Of a stretch of DNA of 64,000 nt, positions 10,901-25,900 are shown in pieces. The translations under genes and the position numbers were made by a program. The stretch is taken from contig OV884060.1 in NCBI GenBank assembly GCA_930367215.1, forward strand, positions 211,733,253 to 211,797,252. Reading direction: 5' to 3'. The DNA is from Pollenia angustigena (taxonomy: Eukaryota > Arthropoda > Insecta > Diptera > Polleniidae). Below the pieces are notes generated by a model. It searched no databases, had not been told where the DNA came from, and worked only from the letters and a program-made list of their open reading frames with translations. Position 1 is the first letter of the stretch, and the number at the start of each line of letters is the position of its first letter.

Positions 10901-13900
10901 TTCTTTGTTTAGCTTTCTCAAAACTCGCGCTCTAGCGTCAGACTGAAAAATATTAAAATTGCTTTCGTCTGACAATAATACACCTTCCCAGAAATTGTGA
11001 TCTTTATTGATATATTCTTTTGCAAAATTTAAACGTTTTGATTTATTCACCTTGCTTATGAGGGGTTTTTCCTTGCTACTCGAAAGCTATAACCGGAACG
11101 GTAAAGAGTTCTTAAGTGGATTTCTTTGCCAATCTCCTCTAAACATTCTGCAGCTATTTCATTAGATTTTGTTTTTGGATTCTTTTTTATTTTTCTTACA
11201 ATTTGGGCAAAAATATGAACACCCTTTATACATATATTTTAATGATGCTGACTACAGTGAATCGGCTTCATGATTAAATTAGCAATTTCTGCATGCGATT
11301 TGTTTGTTTATGGATTTTTTATATAATTTTCTCTTAGATTCCATGGTGAAATAAACAGGTGGCAGCACTACGCCAGATGACGATTTTTTGCTCTTGCATT
11401 GTTTGTCTAGGTTTATGTCAAAGTTTTGTTTATGTTTACAAAAAGTCCACGTTTTGTGCTGTGATTATTGTATTTTATTAAAGTTTTTGATAATTTTAAT
11501 TTAAAATAAATAAGATATTGGTTAAATTTAAATTAAAATTGGCTAAAAATGTATTTATTTAAACACGTTCAGCGACACGCTATGATTTTTGTTGAAAGTA
11601 CTTTTTGACGTAAACGGTGATATAATTTCCATTTTTGTTGTAATGTTGTATTTGTTGCCGTAACGATGCCACCTGCTTATTCCACCATGTTAGATTCCGT
11701 TGTTTTTTTATACCCACACCATTTGTGCATTTGTGCTGATGTCACAGAGCACACAGAAGCGTCACGAGACAGAAAATATTGTGTTTTTTCTGTCTTTTTC
11801 TTCGAAAGCTGCCCTTTTTGCATTTTTTGTTTTGATTACGCAATTCGTGTTGATAGTAGCGGCCTGTTTTTACACATTGCAACTTTACTACCAAAAAACC
11901 TTTTCTTTTCCTTTCTTCGAAAGCTGCCCTCGCAAATGATTTGGTCATTTTTCATACGTCACTTTTTTCATTTCTGTAAGGTTTGTGCTGATGTGTGTAA
12001 CAGAGAACGGCTTTGTGCAATTCACAAAGTATACAGAGATGAAAAAAGTGACGTTTGAAAAATGCTCAAATCATTTGCGAGGGTAGCTTTCAAAGAAAGA
12101 GAAAGAAAATGTTTTTTGGTAGTGAAGTCACAAAGCATACAGAGATGAAAAAAGTGACGTATGAAAAATGCCTAAATCATTTGCGAGGGCAGCTTTCGAA
12201 GAAAGAGAAAGAAAACGTTTTTTGTTAGTGAAGTGACAATGCGTAAAAACAGGCCGCTACTATCTACACAAATTGCATAATCAAAACAAAAAACGCAAAA
12301 AGTTCAGCTTTAGAAGAAAAAGACAGAAAAAACACAATATTTTCTGTCTCGTGACGCCTCTGTATAATCTGTGGTGAAGTGGCAATGTGTAAAAACAGGC
12401 CGCCACTATCAACACGAATTGCGTAATCAAAACAAAAAATGCAAAAAGGGCAGCTTTCGAAGAAAAATACAGAAAAAAAACACAATATTTTCTGTCTCGT
12501 GACGCCGCTGTGTGCTCTGTGGTGCAATTGTAAAAAAATCGCATTAAATCAACAGCAACAAATACACTCACTTGTGGTCATACAATCAAACTTGCGCAAC
12601 CGCAAATATTCGCTGCTGGCTTGCAGTCATTCAAATAATGCACATCGTGCTTTGTTATTTATACAATCGTTACCCAACAAACCAAAACGATTTAGAAAGA
12701 ACTTGTAGCAAGTTAACTAGCATAAGCCTTTAAGCTAAGAAGTCTAAAGCTTAGTATACACGATATGTTGAAAAATTTGCTTTCAGCGCCAACATATCGT
12801 GTAGACACCAAATTTTTTCAACAAACGTATGATTACCAACATATGACAGGCATTTGTTAACGAAGTTAGCAAACGTTTGTTCACAATTATAGCATATCGT
12901 CTAGACACAATATTTTTACTTTTCAACAAATTTTCTACGTATGTTGACAAATATGTTATTTGTTGAAAGTCGTATGCAAGCTTTTCAGCATACGGCAAAT
13001 TTGGTAGCATATAAAATAGATAAAAATTGGTATTCTTTCAATTACTTGTTTAATTTTGAACATAACCCCGGAACTTATCAAGATTTCTAGCTCATCGGCA
13101 AACAAAAAATTGCATTTAGAAGTGCTTTGAAAATAAAAATGTTGGTCAACGAACTTTGTTTTATATCATAAAAGTTGAAAAAGTCTTAACCAATATCTCA
13201 TGCAGTATAAATTTGATCTCAGCAATATGGGTAGCGCTGAAGCGTGTTTCCAAATACCTTTCACGTGGTATATAAAACATGCTGAATTATTAACCCACTA
13301 AGAACCAATTTCAAAAAATATTTTTAGTTACTAATGTAATTTGTCAAAATGGCTCTTATCTCAAAATTTTGTCGATATAAGCTATTTTTATTTACATATA
13401 ATATTTTCTAGATAAATCTTCAAGCTTTCATATAATATAATGCATGCTACAGTAGCGTATACAATTCTGAAGCTATTAAAGTAAACCATTTATATTCTAA
13501 TAAATCTTTTTGTTTAATATATTAGTATTTCTGTTACAGAAACTAACAAAAATTCGCGACAGAATGAACCCATTGCTATTTAATTTTGCAAGAACTTTCT
13601 ATGACTAGATATTACACTAAGATGATCGCTCCATAATTTACCATAGGCCCCATGTTAAACCCATTCTCGGAAATACTTAAATATGCCTAAGACGTACCGA
13701 ATAACGCTATTATAGTAAAATTTGGTCGGTCATATTTTCATAAAACTAGAAATCACACAACTAAATTTGGAGAAGATCGGCCCACAATTTACCATAGGCT
13801 CCGTATAAAGCCCACTCTGGGAAATCATTTAAATACGCCAAAACCGTAAAAAATATTGATATTGTGGAAAAATATAGTCCAATTTAGCTTTAAGTGGCTA

Positions 13901-16900
13901 GAAATAAAACGATGCAATTTTGTGATAATCGGCAAAAAAAAACTCACTATAGCTCCTGTAGAAAGCGGGACTTTAACACGGTTAAAACATACAAGTGTTT
14001 TGTATTGAAATTTGGTCTTATTTATGTTTTTAATACTAAAAATTACTTAACCGATCAACATTTTTAAGGACGTTATGGTATTGGTAATATTTTGGGGAGT
14101 GGTATTTGTATGGGAACAATAGATTTACAATAAAATTTTTTGACCCAGATTTAGACTTAATACCAACATAGAACATGGTTTATGAGCGAAAAGACTCTTA
14201 TTCGGAAAGAAGTTTTCATGGTATCTTTGAGAAATTATGGAAAGTTCCTCATCGTTTAATTACAATAAATAATTAGAGCAGATGTACCAAATTTCATCAA
14301 ATTATTGCGAAAAGTACTTTGCGCACTAGTCAGATAGCGATTGAGTCGATCGGTATACTAAACGATGGTTATAGGACCAATATTTTTAGGAGTTACAGAC
14401 ACTATGGTGGTGTGGGTATCAAATGAATCCATAAAACATTCTGCTGGTCGGAACATAATTAACCATAGGGGTAGAACTGAAATAAATTAATTAACTGTGA
14501 GACTTTACTAATATTTTTAAGATCAATCCAGTCCTTAAATAATTTAATTTTTTGCGGATTTGACCAAGCCCAATAAAGCACTCTTGGTTTTTACGTTTTA
14601 ATTACACTAAAATTATTCATTTTTGCAATAAAGGCGATAATTGATAACAAATTTTAAGTAAAATAATAAAAAAAGAGAATTGTCAAATGAATTTTTAATT
14701 TTTAAACAAATGTTCTCTTTACTCAACATATGTACATAACAAGCAAGGCGAATTCATAAAGGTGACATTTTCACGTCATCTGCTTTTTGTTCATTTTTTT
14801 GTGTGTTACTGAATGTCAAGTTTTGTTTACATTTTGTGAAAAAATTAATTCAAATTTTAAATTCAACAAAAATTTAAATTCTTAAAAAAAACTTATTTAA
14901 ATTTTATAAAATAAAAACAGTGAATCTAAAAGATAAACACAAGGAAATAAAAAGGCGTAAGGAATAAGATTTACTTTCTAAAGCAATTGTGCAAGGCCTT
15001 GCAATTGTGTATACATATTTTATAAACAAAAAATTTCCTTTTTTATATTTGCAACCAATAATTTTGACAGTCACTCTAACTTTTTACAAAAACATTAGCA
15101 ACATACGAAATTCAACATATCATGTAGACTCAAAAATTGTATGCTAACTTACAAAGTATATTTATTCCAAGTACATGCAAGTCTACAACAAATCAACAAT
15201 AAAAAAAACAACATTCGTTTTGTTTGTGTAAAAACATTTGATACTGTCAAACAGCCAAACATAAAGAAAACAAAAAAAAAAAAGTCATGGCGCACTAAAA
15301 TGTAAGCAAATTTTGACATTATCGAAAATAAAACAACTGAACAGCTGATCACTTGCATGTACTTGTAATAAATATACTTTGCTAACTTATTTATTGAAAT
15401 ATCATTTGCTAGCATATGATGAATTTGAAAAATTTAGTATTTTCAGCATATCGTCTAGACACCTAACATATTGAATATGCTGATAGATGCATTTGTTATA
15501 ATATTTAAGCATATGAGTGCAAGCATACATTTGCTGATTCAACATATATCGTCTAGACTAAGCTTAATATTAACACAAGCTTACAGAAAAATACTTTTCT
15601 AAACTTTAATACGTTTGATTACATACTTTACGAGCATTCTGTTTAAATTTATATGGCATATTTACAAAAAAATTTTTTAACAATTGAGCACTGTTTAAAA
15701 CAATTTAAAACACTTCACTCTTCGAACCAAACACAAAGACTGAAAACTTTAACTAGTAATACAAAATTAAGGCACGCGTCATATAACGGCACAGCATTCT
15801 CAAAAACACTTACAAAACTATAGCGAGAATATGTCAATTGCAATCATATTTGTTGTCATGTTGTAGAAAATCTCTTATGATAAGCTTTTTCTACAACTCA
15901 TTTACATTTTGCTCTGTTTTGGTCTGTTGGGTAGCTTCGTTTTTTAATAAAGATGTTTGTGTGTTCGGTGCGACAATGATTGTTTTGGTAAAGAAAAAAA
16001 ATACAAACAAAAATGCCAGAAATCAAGCAATCATTACTCATGTATTCATTCAGCATTAACTATGTAGTACAAGAAAAAATAAAATTGAAATGGAACTAAA
16101 CGCACATATGTAGGTACCCTGCAAATAATAGGACCAGTCCAAAAACGCGTGAAAAGAGTAGTCCACAAGGGACCAGGACTAGTCCAAAACTAACCCAAAC
16201 GTATGGAAAAAACCTGGTCTATTTAACATTACGATGTCCTAGGAGAGGACCATATAACCCAGCTTTAGACCACTAAGAAGTACATAGTTTTAAAACTACT
16301 CCATGGTGTACACAAGAGGATTAGTTTTGAAGTCGTTTAAAAACGAAAGATGTCGTTAAAAAACGATGACATGTCGTCTCACTACAAACAATTTTTAACA
16401 ATGACATGGTCCATGCTTGCATTACATCGGACCAGTCCATGGAGTAGTCCATTTTATCAAAATGGATCAGGTGGTCCAATTTTATTTGCAGGGTACATAC
16501 AAACAATTTCCATAGAAACATAATTTTTTTTTTACTTTTAAAAAGCACAGTAGTTCTGTATGTAGGTACAATGTATTCTTGTTATTGTTGTTAATTTTAA
16601 CAAAGCGTCTCTTCGAGTGGTTTATTGTTGTTAATGGTAACAAAGCGTCTCATCGAGTGAACAATGACTACTTGAATGCAAAAGTATAAGAATGTGTTCC
16701 TTTAAATTTACACATTTGTGTTATATAGCGTGCGCAACAAAAATGCAAATAAAGCACTTTCAAAAAAATATGAATACATGCAAAAATCAAATGTGATCGA
16801 AACGATGTAAAAATTACCAACGTTGAACTTTGTTTTGCAAGCAAAGATTGAATGTAAATTTTAGCGTATGAATAAATCAAGAAAAATAGTGATTTTGCAG

Positions 16901-19900
16901 TTCTCTGGTGTGTAACACCTTAAAATATGGGTCCAAGACCTAACTTAAAGTATACCGATCGATGTCCGTCCGGCTGGCTGACTGTCCATGTAACCATGTG
17001 CGCAAAGTACAGGTCGCAATTTGGAGATAAAATGATAGAATTTGGCACATATGTTCTTATTGACACAAGGACCAAGCCTATTGAAAATGGGCCGAATCGT
17101 AGTACCACGAGGGGAGATATGGAGCCATTTCTTCCTCTTAGAAACTATAGTTTTGATATATCAAACCGATTTTAATGAAATTTAAAAAATAAATAGATCT
17201 ATATTTATATGACTACATAAGCTATGCAGTCTTCAAAATTGCGATCTGTACTTTGCGCACAAGGTTACATGGAGAGCCAGCCAGCCAGCCTGCCAGTCTG
17301 CCAGCCGGACAGACATCGTTAGTTCGAATCAAAAAGTGATTCTTAGTCGATCGGTATAATTTAAGGTGGGTCTAGGACCAATATTTAAAGGCGTTACACA
17401 CATAAGCACAAATTCATAATACCCTCTCCACTATTGTGGTGTGGGTATAAAAATTAATCGAAAGAAAAAGACATGATTTTCGGTTTTGGTATGAAATATT
17501 TATTCATCCTTATGGTGGTTGGCGAATTCAAAATACGCCTGCGACTGTTTGATAATAGATAAAGGGAAATAAGTTCACGTTCTCTTTAATCTATTACCAA
17601 ACAGTTGCAGGCGTATTTTAAATTTGCCAAACACGATAAGGCTGATTGCCTTTTTGCTTACATTTTTTTAATTACACATTTTTTTAAAGGAAATAAACAA
17701 AAAACGTACCTACATACGACAGCAGAATACATGCAATCGAAAGAAAAAACATTAATTTTTTCTGTGTAGCAATTTATAATTTAAACATTTTCTTGATTTA
17801 TTAGTCACTGTGATTTTCATTACATTTTTATTTTATTTTTCTGAAAGCGGAAGTATTGTTTTACTGATTTTTTTACGAAAAATATGTACAAAAATTTGTA
17901 CCACCAACATCTATCACATATAAATTGTTCATTCTATTGTTCATTTCATGTGTAAATTAAATATTTTTTCGAAAACATGCAAAGCTTTGTATATAAAAAA
18001 AAATAGAATTCCTTAGCACTTTGAATAATTTTTGAAGCAAAAAAAGATTAAATTTTAGAACAAGTTTCATTTTGATAAAAAAAAAATGAAATTTTGTATA
18101 ATAAAAGAGAATTTGTATGTTAAAAGAACACTTGTTGCGCAAAAACAAGACTTTTGTGTTAAAAGCAAGGTTGGCAGCCGGTACTGTTATTAATTGAATT
18201 CCGAATTTATACCGAAATACGTTTCGGTTGCCAACAAATGTATTTTCTATTAACACAAGTGTTGAACATTTTTATATGCTTTTACTCTGAATTTTTAAAA
18301 AATATAAATTTGTAAACATAACACAACTTTTACAATAGCGGAATTTACGCTTAGTAGTTCATTTTAAACGCTTTTATATGTTTTTAACCAAATTGAAAAA
18401 GCTGTTTGTTTGTTTTGTTTTTTTTTCAAAAAAAATTTTTTTTTTTTTTGCTTTTTCTAAAACACCAAAAAGGTTTCTTTTTTTGCTGATTTGTACTGCT
18501 GAAAAGCATAAATCAAAAACAGTTTACAGTGTAAAAAGGGCAAAATTATTGAATTTTTTCACAAAACAGAAAAAGAGGCGTCAAAACCAAAAGATTCTAA
18601 ATAAATGTATCTATTGTACATGGTTTACCACTGTTTTTTGTATAGTACTTAAACAACAATGTGCTAAATTACAGTTTAATGCATTAAGTTGTTGTGGTCG
18701 TTTAACCGTGGTATGCACTATATCCACAAGATCTGATAGGTCTTAAAATCTAGTTTTCTAAAGTGTATTTTTTTAGAGTGTAACAACTTTAAGTTGCCAT
18801 CACTGCTTTATTTGAGCACCGATTTAACAGCAGATAGTTGCTTTTTGTTTAGTTTGCTTTGAAATTTCATTAGCAGAGTTCAGTGTTTGATGCGAATGGT
18901 CTTGCGCAACACTAAAACTGTTTAGCCTCTTTTTGCTACATGTATTGCGTTAACATAACTGATACTCGAACAGCTGACATTTGTAAACAATAATTTAGAA
19001 TCGTGAAACAAAATTTAAAATATGGAGCTCTAAATTAAAAAGAGAAAACCCCAACAAAAAGTGGACGGCAGATGAAATAAAAACTGTCTTGGATTATTTG
19101 GAGCAGTCAGAAAACATAGAGGTTAGTATTTAAGAGAAGTCCGTAATTTTTCGAAAGCAATTTCTTTATTACTATTATTTAGACACCAACAGCTCAAATG
19201 TTTTATAAAAAATTTATTGAAAAAAAGCCCATTCGGCGAATGGGCTGAAAAACAAATTGACATGGATTTTGAATTTCCATTCAAAATTTTATTTTCCGAT
19301 GAAGCCGATTTATGGTTGAATGGGTACGTAAATAAGAATTGTTGCATTTGCAGTGAGGAGAATCCGCAAGCTTTTGTCGAAACACCATTACATCCACAGA
19401 AAATTAATGTTTGGTGCACTTTATGTGCTGGCGGAGTCATTTTCCCAAATGTCTTCAAAAACGACGATGGTCAGAATGCGAGAAGTTGTTGAAAATTGGT
19501 GTTCCAGTTGCGCCTCCTAAGCGCCAGCCGTGGCGGCCACATGGGAGAAATCAAATTCAAACATTGATTTCATAAAAAAATTTTTCCAATAAAGCCCGGA
19601 GAAAGTTTTTTAAATATTTTTGCTTCAAGTCTAGGTTTTCGTTTGAAATTGCTTTTGCTCTTATTTCATAACGGTACTTCCCAGAGCTATGAGAATTTTA
19701 GAATGTTGTTGGTTACATCATTTTCGCTATTAGGGCTCGATATGTGTGTACTTGACAGTGATGGATTTACACCTAGGCCCGTTTGGCCCGGGCCTAGGGT
19801 TAATACAAATTTTAAATTTAAAAATTATTAATATTAAATTTAATACCATAGAACACGATAGACAAAATCTGCAAAATATTTTGGCGATAATTACAATTAT

Positions 19901-22900
19901 CAAGTCAAATTTTTAAATAAAATAAAACAGGATGTGTGTATGTAACGTATGGACTCCAAAACGGCTGGGCCGATTTTAATGAAATTTTCAGGGAATCTTC
20001 AGAATATTCAGGCGGGTGACACTGTAAAGTTTGATTTTCGGTCCGCGGGCGGAGGGGCGTAGCAAAATCCAATTTTCATATTGCACCACCAATCCAATAT
20101 ACATATGCTTTTCTTATTTTATTTTTTTTTTTTTGAAAACTGTTGTCATGTTTTTCAAAACGAGATATCAAACTCTTAAGGCCCAAATACACTTGTCAAA
20201 TGCTTGTCCAGCCGGCGAATTCATCGTGTACGTGTGCTTGACGAATTATTCGCCGTCATATCTAAATTATTTGATTTTCCATCCATCATCGTCGGTGTGA
20301 CACATACAAACACATTTCCACTAAAACTTAAGGCCGATGAAGTAATAAATAACTATAATTTCCAATTTGCCTTAAATAAATGCGTTTCTTTTTTGATTGA
20401 GCCCATATCTGCACCATATGTTAGTTATTCTGTAAAAAAAACTTTATGATAGGTATTCCATGGATTTTTATTTAAAGGCCGTAAATTTCGTTAAAAGCTC
20501 AATTTAAATCGTGTGGTAATACAACACTAATGTTTGCTAAGATCCAGCAACGCGGACCGGGTCAGCAATTTTTTAAATAAAATACCAGATTTTGTGATAA
20601 TGCGGATTCAAAACTCGTTTTTTTTTTTTTTTTTTTGTAAAGTTGGCGTCTTGTATTATAAAACTTTTACTCCGTAGAATTTCCGCTGTATTATCTATAT
20701 GAAGTTTATTTCCAAAAACGTGTTTAAATTAAAAAAAATCAGTTCATTATCTAAAAATTTGTTAGAAAAAAGGTAAAATAACTCATATTTAATGAAGAAT
20801 CGCGAGGATATCGTTATCCTTCCTGCAAGCTTTAATCAAGAGAATCAAAATAATATATTGAATGTATTTTTTTGTGCATACTGGCTATACAAATAAAAAC
20901 TTATATCAATTTTTTATTTGTTCTACAATCCTAAGGTTATAAAATTTTGATTCACAATTCATGGAAAAGTCCTAAAGGACGTAACTATAAGTCATTACAT
21001 GTATTATTTAAACTTTATTTTTAATTTGTATGTACATTTGCATACAAAAAAATTCAAAAATTGCAATTTTTAAAGGTCTTAAAACGTCATTCGATTTCAC
21101 TTAAGGCCAGTTTACACGGTAATACAATGTATTACGACTTTGTAGAATCAAAATATTATGAAATTCTCTCCGTGTTTAAAAGAAAAAAATAAAAATCTTT
21201 TGTAAGTATAATTCATGTTTACACGGATGGTATAAGTAAAATCAAAAATAATAACAAAAAAGCAATTGGTTGCAATTTTAAATATTTACAAAAACAACAT
21301 GAAAATTTCCTGAGTTGAATTTAGTTGTTTTTGTAATTGTATAAAAATGCTATCACCTTTAATGTACTCCGTTAAAATACACCTCTGGTGTGATGAGAAT
21401 ACATAAGTTTCTAAAATGGTTTAGAAAAAAACCATTTACCGACCGCTTGTCAGATTTTGTATCCGTATTCTCTCTTACTCAATACATTTTGCTTTTACAT
21501 GATAAGATTTTTCTCATTCTACATAATCTTTCGACATGTCGTAATACATTATATTACCGTGTAAACTGGCCTTTAAATTTGGAACAAATGTATGTTGGTG
21601 TGGTTCATACGCAATGATCCAGCCTTGAAGAGTATAAATCGGACTTCTTCAGACAATTTCGAAGCCCCCTAATATGTATGTATATAAATTAATAAAAGTT
21701 TAAACAGAATAATTTTAGTGTTAAATTTTTTTTTATAATCACTTCTAGGGCGCAAGAAGGCCTAAATCCGCCACTGGTACTTGATACATAAAAAAGTATT
21801 CAGGGGTGTGCTGGAAATCGGAAACGCAAAACGCAAGAATTTTAAACGTCGGTTTCTCTATTAAAAAGAATTGTATAACAAAAATTATAAAAATTAGATT
21901 AAAAGTGTATAAAAAAACAACTTCCAAATTCTTGCGTTTTACGATTGCGATTTCCAGCACACCCCTGAATATTTCAACAATAAGACAAGCATTGTGTGAA
22001 TGCCGAAGCTGATTCAAAGAAGAAAATGTGATAAGTTTATCAATAAAACGCCCGGGAGACTATCAAATAAATACATCAATCACATAGTTGTGTGCGTGCA
22101 GTCGTTCTTTTTCGGGTACACATACGCGTTGTCGGCAATGCTTGATGAAAATCAAAAAGTTTTGATTTTTTTATTTGATGGCTGATTATTTGATAGTCTC
22201 CAGTTGTGATTGACAAAAAAATTGTATTTGCTTTGTGTATGTTGTCATGTACGGAAGAAAAAAAAAAAAATATAAATACTTATTTGGTTTTTCGTTTTTT
22301 TGATTTAATAAAATAAAAAAATATCTTTGTTAAAATGGAAAAATGCGTGGATGAGCAAAAGTTTATATTGCGTTTTTTTGAACACTACCAAAACTTGCCA
22401 GCATTATGGAATGTAACAATAAATCATCATCCAACGACGACATTATTTGAAACGAACCCTATGAAATCAAAATTACAAATGTTGATTGACGGGTTTATTT
22501 GTACGTCTCCAAAAAAGCCTCAAATAAACGACACTAACACATATGCACTGATTGACGGGTTTATTTGAAAGTCTTCAGAGCCCTTAAGACTTGCAACGTA
22601 TGAATTGGGACTTAATAATCTGTTCAAACCAGGGCTGTGGAGTCGTCAATTAATAGTTCTAACTCATACATAAACTCTTTTTTTAATGCAGTACCTTTTA
22701 AATGGTTAAATATGGCAAGAACATTATTCTGTACCTTGCTATCATTTGGAAAATCGTTTTTTCTAAAATCATCGGTATGACTCTTTTTTGTGTACTTTTG
22801 GTGATTAAAAACTGATTAATCACTTGCACGCTTAAAAATCGACACAAAAATGACTCGCGCTTATGATTTAAAGGTGCTTGTTTTAAAATTCAATAACAAA

Positions 22901-25900
22901 AACTATTAAAAAAAAGAGTCGAAAATGTCTGTAAACTAATAAAAAAAAAAACGAATCATAAATGACTCTTCAAGAAGAGTCGCGGGTAGGGTACCATTTT
23001 CTCCCGACAAAAGTATCATTTATGATCAGAATATGATTAAAAATTTCAAAAAATGCTAGCTGATTACAAATTTCAAATCGATTTTTATTTTTATTTTGGA
23101 AAATATTAGAAAATGAATTATCAAAGTAATTTTTGGAAATACCAAATTTTCCATTAATAAGATTTCGTTTGTCGTGTTAAGTTCCCAAATTTGATTCTAT
23201 ATAAAAACTAGGAAATTTATTGTTGGGCGACAAGCTAGTTTCTATGCGCATTTCACTGGTTGCTTAGGCCAGGTCATCAGGAATCATTTTTCCAAAAATT
23301 TTTAGAAAAGCCAAAGATATTTGCAACACTCAGAAAGTCATATTTGCAACGATATAAAAGCTTAAACAAAATACTAATAGTAAACAGTGAGTTCATCTTT
23401 TCTTACATTCCCCACTTCAATTGGTTGGAACTCTCCCAACATTAATTAAACTGTGCCAGATATTGATACTTTTTTTAGACAAAGCTCGTCACTTGTTGTT
23501 TTAACCTAATTCGGGTACGCTGAATCCAGTGGTGCTAGCCGTTTTTTTAGATTAGCTCTGGTTTTCGAAATACATATACCTCTGTTTCGAAAATGGAAAA
23601 GGTTATACAACACATGTTCGCGTAACTCAAAAACGCTTTAGCTGTTGTTAGTCTGCTTTCACACGTTTCATCTTTTGATGCTCAACTCTTATGTTTTTAG
23701 GTGAGAGAAAAAAGAAGAAAGGGGGTTAGTACCAGTGTTGCAAAATTTAAATTTTGAAATGGTACTGAACTTCAACTAAAAGAGTATTTTTCCAACCAAA
23801 TGGTAAATGAAAAAAAAAACAATAATTTATGAAAATAAAAGGAACAAAAAATATTCTATTAGAATTCATTTATCTTAGTATTTAATAGCAAACAGCATTT
23901 ACATTTGAGGTACACAAGTAAATAATATTTCTGTTATACATAAGCGTCAAGCGCCCCATCCATTTAGAATATTATTGTATATGTTTTATTCGCCATATTA
24001 TTTCTATATGGCCCCATATTATTCAATAAGTGGCACAATGGTTTCAATTAAAATATGGCGCAACTATATTAAAAAAACACAACCTTAAAAGCAAAACAAC
24101 GTGGTACATTGTTGTAAACACATTTCACAGTATATTGCACTTCTTTTCTGATTTCGATTCTTGCTTATATATTGTGTCACCTTCGAATATCACAAACCCA
24201 TTGGCGATAAAATTTAACAGTTATATTGCAAGTGTATAAGCCGCTTAAGGTACGTTTTTTCAGTATTTTCTAAAAAAAAAAATTTGAAATAGTTCATATT
24301 AGTGCTGGGATACTATCGATATTTTCTACTATCGATATTTATCGATAGTTCAGATTTCACTATCGATATATCGATATTACTATCGACTGAATGTTTGTAC
24401 TTGTGCAGGAAAACTTTAATTATTTTTTTATAAGGCTTTTTTATGAGACGTATGTATATACGCACGTTATTTTAGATGGCAGTTTTTTTTTAAATTGATA
24501 AGTACCTTTCTGATGGAACCGAAGTAACAGGGACTATAAGATATTCCATTGCAACTTTAAAAAATTTTCTTAATTCCAAACCCAAAAAGGTAATCAATCT
24601 AGCGGACTTATCCTCTAATGGTCGTTCATTGTTGTTTTCTATGCTTGCAATTGCATTTGGATTTGTTCTTTACAACTTTACAAAAATATTTGACATCTCA
24701 GTTCCTATATAAATATGTACAAATTTCGACTTAAAGGTCTTTAATTAGCAGTAAAAAGCACTACTTAGCAATCCATACCACTTGCCATTCTTGTTGTTTG
24801 TATTTATTGCTGTAATTCAGCGCGAATTAATAATAGCAAGTAAAAATTTGCGGCAAAAAACTGTGTGTGTATAGCTGCTGTTAGATGTCTTCAGAGCTGT
24901 ATTTTAAATAATAAAAATATCGATATTTATATTTTTCCTATTGATATTTTAGATATTTTAAGACTATCGATAATATCGATAGTCTATCGATAGTTTCCCA
25001 GCACTAGTTCATATATTTATGAATAAGTAAATAAATTAAAACTTTTATTTTTGTCAACATAAATTAAAACTGTTATTTATATTTTAACTTTTGCAAAGTT
25101 AGATAATTCAGACTTTTACATATATTAGGTGTGTTCCACAAGATCTCGGGCAAGTTCGGACTAATGAGAGTAAAATGAAAATTACTCTCTAAATTTGCAG
25201 AATTACCCAAAACTGCTGGAACGCAAAAAACCATTTTCGCACTTATAGCATTATAAAACCAAAATATTTGCATCATTGTAATTTTTATATTTTGTTTTTT
25301 TATATTAAAGATTAAGGGAAATATGTATGCAATAAAGTTTTTACCACTTTAATTTTTTTGCAAAAACCTTAAATTTGGTTTTTTAATTAAAACTAAACTT
25401 TTTCTTTTGCTTGTAAATTTCCTGAATTATTTATCACTTCATATGTAAACACAAACAGCTGATTGTTTTTTCTTGTCCGAACTTACCCAAAGAAAAAGTT
25501 CGTGCAAATTTGTACAGGAAATGAAAAATATTACTCTCTCAATTACTCTCTTAATTGCACAAAAATTGTTATGTGGAACGCTTTTGGGTAACTTTGTGCA
25601 AGTTCGGACTGTTTCGTTATGCATGTGGAACAGAGCTATTAAGTTTAAAACATTAATGTTTAAAAATAAAAATTTTAATTCAGTGTTATAAGATGAAGCA
25701 AATTTACTTTAAGAGGTCATAAGAAATGTTATAAATATTATCAAACTTGAAACAGTTTCTACGTGTAAACGATTTCTTCCTTTGCTTTTTAAATCATTTT
25801 GAATTTGAAAATGTGCGCTCATTTATTACTCAGAAATGTGGTATCGATAAAATACAAAAAGCAATATGTGAAATGTCAGCAAGCATTAGTTTTGTTCTTA

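Noticed and set aside
18378..18746. 122-residue plus-strand frame
   Set aside because: Starts in poly-T/poly-A low-complexity DNA (Phe/Lys runs), no recognisable domain, no splice context.
20176..20330. AGGCC-type MITE inside the Helitron fragment
   Set aside because: A TTA+AGGCCCAAATACAC left end is present but no inverse right end could be found.
24300..25006. TATCGATA clusters as DREF-type regulatory elements
   Set aside because: The words are symmetric subterminal repeats of a hAT element with a perfect TSD, so they are explained by the transposon.
25133..25631. Possible MITE with GTTCCACA ends
   Set aside because: Only 8 bp match in inverse orientation and the inner AAGTTCGGACT words run in mixed directions; no duplication seen.
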